From the NCBI RefSeq assembly GCF_000204055.1, contig NW_006768767.1, positions 1,408,498 to 1,472,497 on the forward strand: a stretch of DNA of 64,000 nucleotides, given 5' to 3'. The notes under the pieces are model-generated. The model saw only the letters and a program-made list of their open reading frames with translations. It was not told the DNA's origin and did not search any database. Below are positions 22,950-35,758 of this stretch, in pieces; the stretch's first letter is position 1; every line of letters starts with the position of its first letter. The position numbers and the translations under genes are program-made. Source of the DNA: Melampsora larici-populina 98AG31 (taxonomy: Eukaryota > Basidiomycota > Pucciniomycetes > Pucciniales > Melampsoraceae).

Positions 22950-23904
22950 GCCTGTGGTGTGATGGGACTCATGGTTTATCAGAAGGTAGTTTGTGCATTG
23001 AAACAGCTCACCTTGGGAATTCCAGAGGATGTGACTGATGACTATGTTGGTATGGGGCAAACAACAGCAATATTAACACTGAAACTTTGTATGAAGCATA
23101 TAAATGATATATATGGTCCAGATTACCTTCAACCAACAAATGCTGAGGAGCTCAATTGAATTACAAAGGAGTACAAACTATGTGGCTTACCAGGTTGTAA
23201 AGGAAGCCTCACTGGTATGCATTGGGCTTGAAAGAACTGTCCACTTACCTGGAGTGGACAGTACAAAGGCAAAGAACACACAGAAACTGTAGTTCTTGAA
23301 GCAGTTGCCTCCAAATATCTCACAGTCTGGCATGCATTCTTTGGAACTCCAGGTTCCCTTAACAATGTCAACATACTGAATTGTTCTTTCCTTTTCATTG
23401 ACTTCCTCAAATGTGACTCTAGTCAACTTTTCTTACAATTTCATGATCTGACCCATGTTTTTTTAGGAACCAAAGATGAAGTTCACTTCACAGTCAACGG
23501 GAAACTCTACAAGCAAGGATACTACAGTACCTTGGTGATGGAATACAACCTGACTGGCCGACAACTGTCAAAGCACTGCAAGCTTGCCAATCAACCTTGG
23601 CAACACCTTTTGCTGAAGCTCAAGAAGGAGCAAGAAAAGACATTGAGCAATGCTTTGGAGTAATTCAAATTCAATTTGGGATAACTCGCATGCCATGTTT
23701 CATGTGGTATCTAGTCAACATGCAGTTGGCTATGATTGCTGCATAGTTTTACATAACATGATCATTCAAGATCAAGGTATACTTGATCCTATCATTGAAG
23801 CATACACTTCTGAAACAAGGCTCATTCCAAAATTACAAGCAAAACACTCTGATGGCATACCTTCAGGATACCCTCTGTCTGAGAGATTCCCAAGCTCATT
23901 CTGA
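22950..23904 (+). pseudogene. PIF/Harbinger transposase, broken
   Basis: Frame blocks match the plant/fungal Harbinger (ALP1-like, DDE_4) transposase: CGLPGCKGSLTGMHW, then TVVLEAVASKYLTVWHAFFG followed by TPGSLNNVNIL (first acidic region), HFTVNGKLYKQGYY, then GARKDIEQCFGVIQ (last acidic region) and IVLHNMIIQDQG. At least three lesions separate these blocks: in-frame TGA stops near 23157 and 23228, a frame change near 23525, and another near 23745. The product would cut and paste the element at TWA sites; it is inactive as it stands. Confidence 0.75.
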
Positions 23905-24189
23905 GCTTCAGCACAATCTCACAATGGACATCTGGCTGAAGGAAGCAGGTCAATGAGGGTTTCTCTCAGTTCAAAAATGTGTTATACTGCATTTCTTTTA
24001 ATTATACATTACTACATAAATGTCATACTGATACTTTATATCAATTTTCTTTGAGGATGAATAATTGTATTTTACATGATTATGAAAGACTGATAGTGAT
24101 GATAATGATATGTAAATATAGCTATTGATATGGCTTAGCAACTTCTTCTTTCAAATCTTGTAATATCTTCTTTGAAATTTCATCAGGAC

Positions 24190-24885
24190 AGTCTTCCTCC
24201 CTTGCGCAAGCTATTTCAAGATCCTTGCTTTCAAGCACACTTGACATTAAGTTATTCACAATTCTATTTGATGTTTTGCTAGCATCTGCTCGTCAACTTG
24301 CTACTGTAGTGAATGTGGCCATTGCTTCAATTCTTGCTTTATCATGACTCTCTTGCTTTGATTCAATCCACTGTGTCTTTGCCGCCTTGCCACCAATAGG
24401 TTGTTCTCTGTCATTGGGTTGAGCATATGTGTTAGCCAAAGATGATTCATTCTGAGTCGCATCTGGAGTTGGATTTGGAAGGATGTCAGAAGGGGTGGTG
24501 AAGGGGAATGATTGTGCTGGTTGATAAACCAAGTATCCCACTTGAGCTTGTACCAAAGTTTTTGCCAAGCCATGAGAAACTTGGAGGAGGTCTTCATCTT
24601 GGCTTGGTACACTTTCATTGCATCAACAATCCACATATCAGGTGATGTTCCCAATGGTGGATTGTGCTCCAAGCAAGCATAGATACCAGAGAACTTCTGG
24701 GTTGATGGATTCATTGTACACCATCTGAAAGGTAATTTAAACTTTGAATTTTGAGTCATTTGATAGATTCAAGATGATATACTACTCACTGATTCTTACC
24801 CATCTTGCCTGTTTGTTGTGAGTGTGAGTGATCATTGATATGAGCTGCAATATCTTCAAAAAAGGCCTTGCCTGACAAGTTATTA
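24190..24885 (-). pseudogene. Harbinger ORF2, Myb/SANT-like DNA-binding protein, decayed
   Basis: The minus strand shows TEAEHKQLAISWVFSCT near 24950-24890, then SGKAFFEDIAAHIN, an intron-like gap, and RWCTMNPSTQKFSGIYACLE followed by a CWxxL-like helix (FLMAWQKLW), the order seen in the trihelix/Myb-like ORF2 partner of Harbinger transposases. Such partners bind the element ends and import the transposase. Stops and shifts interrupt the reading. Confidence 0.5.
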
Positions 24886-26891
24886 GAGTGTTTGGGTCAA
24901 GTGCAGCTGAAAACCCAAGATATTGCTAGCTGTTTGTGCTCAGCTTCAGTCCAATTGCCTCCTTCTTTGGTGGCTGTTGAAGTAGCAGGATCAAGCAGAA
25001 TCAACATTCTGAATCAGTTGATAGTGGAGGGAAGATTTGAAGATTTGAATTTTCAAAGTTTCAAAGTTGAAGTGGATTGTTGAAGTTGTGAAGTGTTGAG
25101 GCTTCAAAGCGTCAAAGAAACCAAAGTTGATTGACCTGGTTGACCAATTCAATGTGTCAAGTTGTAAGACAGCACTTGATTTAGGCTTGCATAGAGTTGG
25201 ACAACCCTGATGCATCATTCAACACATTCACAGGGAGTGCAAGCCTAAAGCAGGTCCATAGTGGACCTGTATATAAGTTAGTGTTAAAGTAACGCTAAAT
25301 CACATTGTTAGAGCAACCATAGTGGGTGCTCTTATGGGTTATTGATCATCAAGGGAGATGATTTGCAGGGACTGGGTCGACAAAGTGGGAGTTTATAGGC
25401 AAAGCAAGGTACAGATGAATTTAGGGAGCAAGCCAAAACACAGTTCCTGTGAAGGGCGCCCCCGACGTTGGAGGCCTTCAAGAGTAAAAGGCAAGCCTTT
25501 GTACTTGCTGGAGCCCCCGACGTTGGGGGCCCTCACCACGGGCACTGTGAAATAGAACAAATTCATTCTACTTTGGCTTGCACAGAGGAAATTCCCTTTG
25601 CTAGGTGAAAATTCAGGGCATCAGCTGTGGATGTGTTTGCCCTAAATTTCCATACAACACAGTTTACCTTTACACCACACCACTATGGATGCTCTAAAGG
25701 ATCATTGATCACTACACACTTAAACCATAAAACCCACATTACATATGCACAACAAGCAGATTAAATCGTTAGCTACCATGATGTTCATACAGGTCAGCTC
25801 AGTTTCCTGTTCATCTGAATAAGAATAAGCAAATCAAATGTGATCCTTGATGTAACTTTTCCCAGTTTGACAAGATCCTCCCAAAAATTACCTACATATG
25901 CCTCCAGATCTGAGCTACTCAAACAATACTCTGGAAACCATTTGACAGTAACAGTAACAGAAAAGGGTTTTACATGAATTTTAGTTAATGGAATTCTACC
26001 ATCACTGAATGGAATTCTACCATCACTGTCAAGATTAAACACTCTCCCAATTGCAATATTTTTTTTCATTTTTTGCAATAATTAATTATTGTCATATAAA
26101 ACCCAAAGAGATGAGCTTGATACTACAAATACTCAAGCTTGGAATCTTCAAAGGACCATTCTAAAAAGCTACTATTGAAAAACTCTGGATACAACCATCT
26201 TACAAGTACCCACCCCTTGGCTTCTCACCAAAATCAAGAGCTACAGGCTCACACAGAATTCCAATATTCTTCAGGCTTTTCCTTGTATCATTGGTGTCTC
26301 CCACCATGGATATATATATATATATAATCATCATTAATTATTTATTCAGTTTTAATTCAAACAACACATAACACAGTTTCACAAGATCACAAGATCACAA
26401 GATCAAACAACAAAAAGATCAAAACAACAAAAAAAAAGGTCACAAGATCAAAACAACAAGTATCCAAAAGAAGAAAAATGAGAAGACCAAAAAAGCAAAA
26501 ATCAAAAAAAAAAAAAAACATAAGGAAACATTCAAAAAGGTCATTCAAGTATTATCTTTAATCTTCAACCAAACCAACACACCTAATTCCAACTCTAACT
26601 TCCAATTTCCAGAGATATAAAAATTTATAAACCAAGTCAATCAATTAACTTTTGTAGAGAAATAGATATGAAGATCACTATGACTATGAAATAAGAATAT
26701 TATGACTATGACTATGAGATGAGTATGACTGTGAATAAGAAGATGACTATAACCAAGTAAAAAATGAATGATATAAAGAAAGAAAAAAATGAGATATATT
26801 TAAGAAGAATTCATTCAATGATAGAACAGAAACACTAAAACTAAAATGCTAAAACACACACCAACCCAGACACAAGTGAAAAAAAATCTCT

Positions 26892-29800
26892 TTAATTCGT
26901 ACTAGCCATTCGTTTTCTAAAACTTAGTGAAATATTAGAAGCTGAAGGTCTTTTACTCTTCTTATCCGAACTTTGACGTGGATTGTGATTTTGATGTTGA
27001 TGTGAATGTTGATTTTGATATGGATGTTGATGTAAATGTAAATTAGAACTCGATCGAATCTCTCGATTCCTTCTAATCATCTCAGGTGCGTCATCTTCAT
27101 CTCCCATCTCCATTCCCATCTCCTCATCTTCTTCATCTTCAACTTTCACTTTATTACCTCCTCCTCCAAACGGATTCTTCCAAGACGATTTAGCGGTTTG
27201 ACTTTCTTTTTGCTTATGATCTTCTGCACTCTTATATCTTCTTCTGCCCCACATCGAATTTGAATTATTTGGCATCATATCAGTTAAAACCTTTTCATTT
27301 TTGTCTTGACTTTTTATTGGTTCTTCTACAACTGTTACTTTAGATCGTTTTAAATTCCATGAAGATGAAGAGAAAATCTTATTGATAGGTGATAAATTTC
27401 CGTTTCCTTCGTTGGGTTTCTTCACATTTAAATTATTCGAATTTGAAAAACTAACACTAGGTGGATGTGGTCGTTGTGGTTGTAATTTTAGCTGCGATGG
27501 TTTTGATGGTAACGGTAATGATGGTGGTGATGATGCTTGTGCTGCTCTTAATGGTGAAGGTAAAGGTTGTCTAACTTCGCCCGATTCTTTTCCTCTCAAT
27601 GATCTCATCTCTTCTTTTTCTTTCAATTTCCTTAACAACTCATCTGTAGCCATGGGCGAGGTTCGTGGTGAATATTTCAAAGCTTGTGGTGAAAGTGCTG
27701 CTAATGTTTTCTCTAGATCCTCTAAATCAGCTTGCATATCGGCTGTTGAACTTCTTTTATAAATCACTTGTGATGCACGTGGTACTAAACCAGAACTCAA
27801 TGCTAAACCAGATGTATCAAATGTTCTAGAACTTCTGACGGTACGACCTGCCATCGCATGACTACTGGCTGTAGATATAGACGGTGCGGTAGATAACGCT
27901 TGACTTGGACTTCTCAATAATGGGTTGGGATGAGTCAGTGGCACAGGAGAAGTAAGAGTCCTAGATGAATTAGGCGATGAAGGTGCTGCTCGATTCTCCA
28001 AGTTGATAGGTGATGATAAAAGGCTAGAGGTCCTTACAGGGCTCCTCAATTTCAATTCAGCTGGAGCTGATGATAATGGTACTGAAATTGGTGCTAATGG
28101 TGGTCGTTGGAAAGATAATCGATAGTCTTTTTCTTTTAAAATCTTCACTACTTCGTCCACATCATGCGGTCCTTCTTCAGCTTTCTCTTCGAATTCCTCT
28201 GCAACCAATGTCAACTGTCCATAACTGAGACCTAAACCAGCTGATAGAGTTGTATCAAATGTTCCTCCTGTCTTCCCACTCTCAAACCCCGAGTCAAAGC
28301 TGGACCAAGTAGCTTCATCACTCGGGAACACTCCAGCTAACGGATCAAGATTCTTTTTAACGTTCGTATCCATCATTTGATGCGAGCCTGAAGATTCGTG
28401 TTCCTCAGAGCTGTGTGAAGGGTGGTGTCGGTCTTGATCATCGGGTAACTGCTCATAAGCTGCCTTGTCAGAGTGTTGTGAACCTTGAGAAGAGTAAGCC
28501 GATCGAGGTGATGTCTCATCTTCAGGTTGATCAGATTTTTCAGAAGTAGAAACTTCAGTCGTCTGCTCAAGCTCCGAGTCGTGTATCTGATTCTGAGGTG
28601 TGTCTTTAGGAGCACTTCGTATGGTAGCTTCACGATCATGTTGGGGAGTTCGCGTTCGAGTCCGTTCAACAGGGATTAAAGATGAAACTGGAAATGAAGG
28701 CCGAGCAGGGCTTGGCTCAGTCTTATAAAATGATGGTGTATCATATTCTTTAGTTGATGGGGCCACTTTAGCAAATTGAGAAGGGAAACTAGTCGAGCTG
28801 GCTGATGTGGGTGTAAGATTGCGTGGTTGTAGACTTGTAGCAGCATTCAACTTTGATTCCCTACCATTCTCACGTTTGGTGATCAGACTTGGTAAGTAAA
28901 GTGGAGCCCGTCCAGTGGTTTGAGGATGGCCAAAGGAATCTGACGTCTGAGATCTTTCTGGACGACCGAGAGAGTCATACAAAGGCGATGGTTGAGCTGA
29001 TGAAGGGCGTGAAGATGATGGCAAATCATTGAAGGTAGCTCCCTCCAGCCATTGATCATACCAACGTCCATTCCCTCGACGACGATCAATGTCAAACTCA
29101 ATCTTACCCACAATGACCCCCACACCCACCGGTCGATTGGCACGTTTTCTAAGCGAAGAAGAACTGAAATCAGACATCGAGTCCCCAAAACTGGCCCGAT
29201 CTCTCATACCAAACAAATCTGACTGATTACGTTGATGATGATGTAGGGTACCGTAAGACCGACAAGGATACATTCTAGACGAATTTCGAGATGTCTGGTG
29301 ATCCGGAGGCGCTGAGAAATGCGAGCCGTCGATGGATGGACGACTTGTGTAGGTGATAGGAGAATGTGGAACAGAGCTTTGATGAAATGAAGCCGATCGA
29401 AGGGATGCGTCCATTGAGGCTGAAGAATTTGAATCAATTGAGTTGGGACCTTTGGCGTGTCTACACAAATCTTGGTTATTGGTCATTGAACTACAGCTAC
29501 AGGGGGCTGATAAGAAAAACCAAGAGTCAGAAGGTAATTGAACGATGAAGAGACGATCAGAGCAAACACACCAAGTTTCAAAGATAAATTGGAATGACCC
29601 GCTATTTGGTTCAGGCGCGTGAGGGTAGGTTTATGTGGAAGATGATTTGAAGCCAAACTAGTTTCGTTTGGAAGGCTAGATCCACGAGTGTTCTTATGCT
29701 GATTGGATACTGGGCACCGACGACGGGTGGGCATGCATATTGGATCTATATCTGTCTCTGGATCGCTCGCATCTTCAGCCGATTCGATTGGTTGAGAGGA

Positions 29801-31134
29801 AAATGAGTGTGAGTGTTGAGGTAATGAAAAAGAATCTGAGGGTGAATGAGATGGAAATCCATCCGAACGAGAACGAAATTGACACGTATTGTGAGAATTG
29901 AGAATCTCTTCTGAATTATCTTCATCAAATGATTGAGGTTGATTTCGATTTGAATTATGATGATGATGTTGATGTTGATGATGATGTTGATGTTGATCAG
30001 AATCTTGTGAAAGATGAAACTGCTGTTCAGCTAATAATCTTTCACGCGCGATCACATCAGCCTCATAGGCAGCCAGTTCTTCTTCTTCAAAGATGCTAGA
30101 CCAAAGCATTTGCCAAGCATGTTCTCCAACTCGAGGTCCACCAGCCTGTTGAAGCATACAAGTCATAGGACATTAGATTGATCACGTGTCAGGATGTTTG
30201 AACAGATGAAACGTGACTAACAATGTGTTTACCCATTTCGCCTGAGAAAGCTGATCCTTCGATAAGATACATGACCATGCCACCCGTTGAAGGTAAACCA
30301 TATTCGCGTGCGATTGCAGCTTTTTGAGAGCTCAAAGTAGGATATAGAGGAATGAGAGTTCCGCGACTGAAACCATAGAAGAAAAAGATTAGTCTACGAG
30401 TCAAATTCAAAAGTCGAGAAAAAAAAGAGGACTTACCGAAAAGCTTGAGCTGGACCATAACCAGTACAAGCTAAAGAAGTACGAGGATGATCAGAAGGTA
30501 AAGATTCAGGAGGAATGACCGTAAGTAAATATTTTGAAGGAGAGACTGAAGAATGATGTTGACGCGAGTTGATTGGAGAAGGAGAAGGAGAGATGGAAGT
30601 GAGATTTGAAGAATAAGGTAAAGAATTAAGACTTGGAGGATGATTAGGGTTAGAAGAATGTTGATATGGAAGCATGAGATTTGAAAGTGAATAAGAATTC
30701 AAACGATGATGGTGACGAAGTGAAGCAGAAGAATGTTTTTTTGAAGATGAACGAAGTGAATTGGAATGATGTATAGATGAATCAGATTGAGAATGAAGTT
30801 GATGAGCTGAAGTTGAATGATTATTGAAATGTAAACTGCTTCGATGGTTAAGATGATGAAGCTGCTGGTGCTGCTGCTGGTGATTAAATGAGCTCAGATC
30901 GATTGAGGAACGATGACTGAGGATTGAAGAACGATGACTGAGACTGGGAATCGAAGGTAATGGACAAGAAGGTGGTAAAGTAGATTGATTTAAAGATAAT
31001 GATTTAGATTTAAAGTAATAATGATGATGATGTTGATGTTGAACGGTTCCTTCGCTTTGAAGTTCTCTTGCTTGATGGTTTAAGATCTCCTGTTGACCAT
31101 CTTCCTCATTCGTCCACACTGACTCTTGATTCAT
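26892..31134 (-). CDS. Large low-complexity fungal protein with two conserved islands (1343 aa)
   Basis: Four exons (31134-30437, 30366-30222, 30145-29572, 29506-26892) join to 4032 nt. Most of the chain is disordered: Ser, His and Gln-rich at the N-terminus, a His/Gln run (QHQHHHQHQHHHH) in exon 3, Pro/Ser-rich middle, Lys/Asp/Glu-rich and His/Asn-rich end. Two ordered-looking islands stand out. The first runs over exons 1-3: YLLTVIPPESLPSDHPRT, then RRGTLIPLYPTLSSQ, IAREYGLPSTGG and RVGEHAWQMLW. The second is at exon 4: VGVIVGKIEFDIDRRRGNGR followed by WYDQWLEGA. These look conserved in Dikarya, but I cannot name the family with confidence. Likely cytosolic or cortical, with many potential phosphosites. 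Confidence 0.8.
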
Positions 31135-31221
31135 TTTTCAATTTCTTCCTCAATCTAAACCTATTCTCTTTCGATCCTCTTCAACTTCAATTCTTCTCAA
31201 TCTCAACCCTTCTGGAGTCTC

Positions 31222-31256
31222 AAGTCTGAAGTCTGAAGTCTGAAGTCTGAAGTCTG
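31222..31256. repeat. Five copies of a 7-bp unit
   Basis: aagtctg repeated five times without interruption, 88 bp upstream of the start codon of the large low-complexity protein gene, so inside its leader or promoter. Confidence 0.9.
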
Positions 31257-31673
31257 GATGGATTCTGTGGAGTCAGCAGTCTGGATTGGTTCAATCATCC
31301 AAAGTTGAGAGAACATATCAAAATCATCCGGAGCGTTTAACAGGATGGAGACTTTAGAAGACATTTCAAATCCACCCTCGCAATGTGAATGTACTACAGA
31401 GTACTACATACTAGCAGTGGATGCTTTTTTTCTATACACATCCAATTTGAATAAGCTGGTTTCTTCCATCTTCTTTTGTAATTTGATTGTACAACTACGC
31501 ATAAACTTCAAATCTTACATGTCATCCCACTAATCAAAGCTTATTCTACAGGTATAATTTGAATTGATTTTATCCTTCAAGCCGCTTCAACAGGCTTCAA
31601 CTTGGTAGACAATTAAAATTCAAAAACAAGTTCAAACTTTTTCAGAAAATACTTCAAGAATCATGAAGGACTT

Positions 31674-32334
31674 CTAACTTAACTAAGTCCCTCGATGCTG
31701 AGACAGCTGTCAATCAACGAGTTGAATCAGCATGTCTCAGCATGAGGGACTTACATCTAAACTCAGCTTTTTGGCCTGAGGGGTAAGAAATCCTTTGCAG
31801 AGGAAATCTTGTTTTTCTCATTTCCGTGAGCTCACCGAGGAACATTTTACCGCGCTTCATGGGCATATGCGCTGGCTCTCGCTGCATAATGTACAACTTG
31901 ATTGATTGAAATTCCTCGGTTGTTCACCGAGCTACATATCTTTTGATTTTGTCATTTTTGTATGTAGCTCACTTGTAGCTCACTTGTAGCTTGGTGTTTC
32001 ATCGAAATAAGTCCTCGACTTAGCAGAGCTACATGTGAACTACAGGTGAAAATCACAAAATAGTAACTTATGTAGCTCAGCAAGCAACCGAGGAATCTCA
32101 ATGATTTCACTTGTACATTTTGTAGAGGAGGTCGGCGCATAACCCCATGAAGCGCGGTAAAAAGATCCCCGGTGAGCTCACGGAAAAGGACAAAGAAAGA
32201 TTTCCTCTGCAAGGAAATCCTTACCTCTCAGGCCAAAAACCGGACATTAGATGTAAGTCCATCATGCGGAGACATGCTGATTCAACTCGTGGACTGACAG
32301 CTGTCTCAGCATCGAGGGGACTTAGTTAAGTTAG
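31674..32334. mobile_element. Fold-back MITE, Mutator-like (661 bp)
   Basis: Nearly the whole element is one inverted repeat: the left half from CTAACTTAACTAAGTCCCTC pairs with the right half ending GTTAAGTTAG. Arms exceed 250 bp at high identity and weaken towards the centre (near 32000), which also pairs (attcctcggttg / caaccgaggaat). It is flanked by exact 9-bp direct repeats gaaggactt (31665-31673 and 32335-32343), the duplication length typical of Mutator-like elements. No coding capacity. Confidence 0.85.
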
Positions 32335-35300
32335 GAAGGACTTTTATTGTTCAAGGATCTCAAGCGCATGGATTCAATTATTAAGTTTATTTGAAATTCA
32401 TTTAAGACCATCTACAAAGTCTATACTAAAAAATTAATAGCCATTTCACTCAGAAGGAAGCAATTTCCCAGAATCTCGAAGGGCTGTAGAACCAGCTATA
32501 GAGCTGCTCTCAAAAATTAAACTTAAACTGCGACCGGAGCACAGTCTGGGAATGAGCCCGGCGCTTTGGGATGTAAATGATTTTAATTTACCTTTTGCAC
32601 GTCCCCTTCATTTTACCCAATCGGTTAACTGTGATATATACCCCAGTTTGAAATCACAAATTGAGATATTCTTGAATTAAATGAAGTTCTCGCGTACAAG
32701 AGCAAACGCAGGAATGTCCCAGCGCGGACATGAGCAAAATCCCGGACATCCGCGCATTGTCGGATGTCGGAAAGTGATTAACAACTCCTTGACAAATTGA
32801 AAGCATCTCGCGTACTTTGAAGTGGCAGGAAAATATCATGCGACACAAACAGAAAGACAAAGAAAACAGAATGATTTGTACGATTTTACAACGCGAAAAA
32901 GACAAAACAGTAAAGAGATCTTACTAACATGTGCATTTTTGATGAATGCTCTAGTGTTGGCTTGGTAGTGATGATGACATTGTTTTGGTGGTATGTGATT
33001 GATGCTGGTGGGGTTTTGATATGATAATTGTCAAAGAAAAATTTAAAAAAAAATCGGCACAGATAGGATAAGGATATGTTTTGTTATTGGGATTGATGTA
33101 GGATGGTTGAAGGGATATTATAATCCGAGCAATGTAAAGGAGTTTGGTGAAGTGGGAGAAGTGACAACGGTTAAAAAGTCCCATGAAGAAAGATTGAGCA
33201 AAAGATTGCAACAGTGGAATCAACTTCAAAGCCCTCTCTGCGCGGCCGCGTCCGCGCCCTCGCAGAGGATATGAGAAGTGTGTTTGGAGTTGAAGAAAGA
33301 GTCAAGAACAAAAATTAGAATCACCTTTCAGCCTTGCAATTGCATGTATGCGCTCCTAAACAATTTCTGGCTTGAAAACCAAGAGACCCACCTATGATCC
33401 TGAGATGTCACAGGAAAATGGTATCAGTCTGGATTTCAATGCTGGTGTTTTTTTCACCTTTAAGAAAAGAAAAGCACAATGAAGATGATAAGCAAAAAGG
33501 GTGCACTGGTGATGGACCTTAACCATTGGTGTTTGATCCAATGGTAGTTTACAACATCAAACTTGCGAAGCTGATGCAAGGACAAACGTCGTGTTTGTCA
33601 AAGATCCATGTGTCTCCCTGTGTTGTTTTTTGCGGGAACCACATGCTGCAGCTAACCACACTACCAAGCAAGACAAGGCTTGGGTGCTTAATTGCGAGTT
33701 GGGCGGGTAGAAGCATGAGAGAACAGGCCATCTGTGATGATGACCGGTTGGTTCTTCTGGGCCAAGAGGAAGCGCAGGATCAGGAATGCTTCAAGTAAGC
33801 AAATGTTGTGTGAGGTGAAAGAAGTGTCATCCAGAAATGGGGATGTCAACCAATAAATTGCTCTGCATTTTTGAAAAAAAACAAAATCCTCTTTTGTTCT
33901 TGCCTGTTCCAAAATAAGATTGAGCAGGCAGGTTTTTGTATTTAAAGTGCAATTGAATGAGTATTCTGCCGGGCTAATTACATACCTTTTGCATATCCGT
34001 CTTCTGAAGGCTGGTCATAGTTCCTTGCAGTCTTCTGGTTTTATTCCGGGGTATATAATGAGAATTCAGCAATAGTGGGGGTTATATATTCTTCTAGTAT
34101 TGAAGTTTGCATCTTGGCCTGCACATAGAGAACCACAAGTCACTCAATTGGTAAACAACATGAAATTGTGAAGCATGAAAAACATACCCAGGCTTTTTGT
34201 TCGGGAATCTATACACAAATGTCTGTTGGAGTATTGTGAAATGTACTCAGATATACCGATTCCATCAATGAAAGCAAACTACAAGTTCATGGTCCGTGAC
34301 ACCTTCACCATTTGCTCTCAACTTCACTCAACCACATCTGATTTGTCACATAAATACCTCTACATTTGGTTCTGAACGAATTGAATTGATCAACAGCTTT
34401 TATACAACAATAACAAACTGGTATTTTGTTTGTCCTTGGTGCTTTGTGGCTGGAAGGTTCTGTGCTTGGGCAATCTGATTCTCCTTAAGTGGTGATCATT
34501 GTATATTGTTAACTCGGTGTTGCTCTGACTTGTTGCTGTGGGATAGACAGATCCTAGTTGGAATGAATTTCCAAGGCAATAGGTCGTACACACCTACTTG
34601 GGGCATCTTATTAGACTGGGCAGGCTGTGTTGCAGAGTGCAAAAGTGTAGCCACTCTCAACTTACACAACCCTACAAATCCTCTCTAGTTTTTGATTTCT
34701 TTTGGTTTCCTATGGAAGGAGACAATATTAAGGTGCCTAGATCAAGTGTTGATATTATGTGATGAAGGATATTGTCTTGCAAAAGGAATTCTGAAATTCA
34801 CATCTCCTCAGGTATGGATATCATCAACGTCCTCACTTTACTCCAAAGGAGTACTATACACCTTGAAAAATTTCCAAGGTAATATATAGTTGAAGTTATT
34901 CATATGTCAGCTAAGGAAATCAAGTCCTTGTCATAATGCTATGTTTTATTTGTCATCATTAGTTTTTGTTTAAAAACATATCATCATGGCCTCTTCTTGA
35001 TCTGAAACAAGGTAGTGGATTCTAGTGTATAGCAGATTCAAGTATGAAGCTTCTACCTTACTGCTTGATTTCAAACATAGGTATATATGTTTTTATGATA
35101 TGCTCAGTTTTGTTTTATGATATGCAATTGAAAATATATATCTCATTCTTTTTCTTCTTTATAAACTTTATTTCTTTGGCATATTTTTGATTGACAATCA
35201 CAGAAATCTAGAATTGTTGTCAAGGTTTTTGTTTGTTTTGTTTGTTTTGTTCTTTTTTTGTTTGTTATTTATCAAAAAACAAATCAAAACTTTCAATAAG

Positions 35301-35758
35301 TCTTTTCTGATACAAGATAAATTTCAGTTTTTTTTAATTTTTACTCTGGATCACATTGGTTGTAAAAGATTTAATCTGTTCAATAAGACTTGGAAACCTT
35401 TCTTAACTTTTGATCTTCTATTGAAGTATGTATTTAATTGAAAAGAAAGATAAATTATAAAATGATACTCTTCATAAGATTCCATCATTTAGTTTACATG
35501 TCAAACAATTTTGATGAAAAGAAAGCTCAAGAGGAATCAAGTTGAGAATCCATGATATGTATCTCTTTCATAATCCAAATTTTCTAACCTGACCAATGAT
35601 CAAAATCTTCAAAGTGTTTATATATATGGAGTACTTAAATAAACCCAAAGAATACAAAGATGAAAAGAACAAAAAGATGATATGTTTTATTCATTCCATT
35701 CTACAAGCACCTGTTTTGATTTATTATTTTCTTTTTTTTTCTGATTTTGAAAGAATAA
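32335..35758. other. Gene-poor stretch, no gene recognised
   Basis: Mixed-composition sequence without convincing open frames. Two CpG-rich patches (32725-32800 and 33236-33267) contrast with the AT-rich surroundings and suggest old insertions. Short frames at 33526-33798, 34175-34375 and 35187-35441 have no recognisable motif. Confidence 0.45.

Larger units (their letters stand above)
22384..25331. mobile_element. Inner PIF/Harbinger transposon (2.9 kb), decayed
   Basis: Left end AAGCACCCACTATGG and right end, inverted, GAGCACCCACTATGG; both bordered by TTA (22381-22383 and 25332-25334). It carries the two genes typical of the superfamily in divergent positions: a DDE transposase (plus strand) and a Myb/SANT-like ORF2 (minus strand), both broken. 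Inserted into an older element with related ends. Confidence 0.65.
22239..25694. mobile_element. Outer PIF/Harbinger-type element, split by a nested insertion
   Basis: Ends GAGCATCCACAG (22239) and its diverged inverse ending ...TGGATGCTC (25694), each bordered by TAA (22236-22238 and 25695-25697), a 3-bp TWA target duplication as expected for PIF/Harbinger. Its own sequence is only 22239-22380 plus 25335-25694 (about 0.5 kb, non-coding); the middle is the younger element 22384-25331. The right part has two copies of a GC-rich near-palindrome with core cccccgacgttgg (near 25450 and 25515). Confidence 0.55.

Noticed and set aside
27382..27762. 126-aa plus-strand frame
   Set aside because: Antisense shadow of the large minus-strand coding exon 26892-29506.
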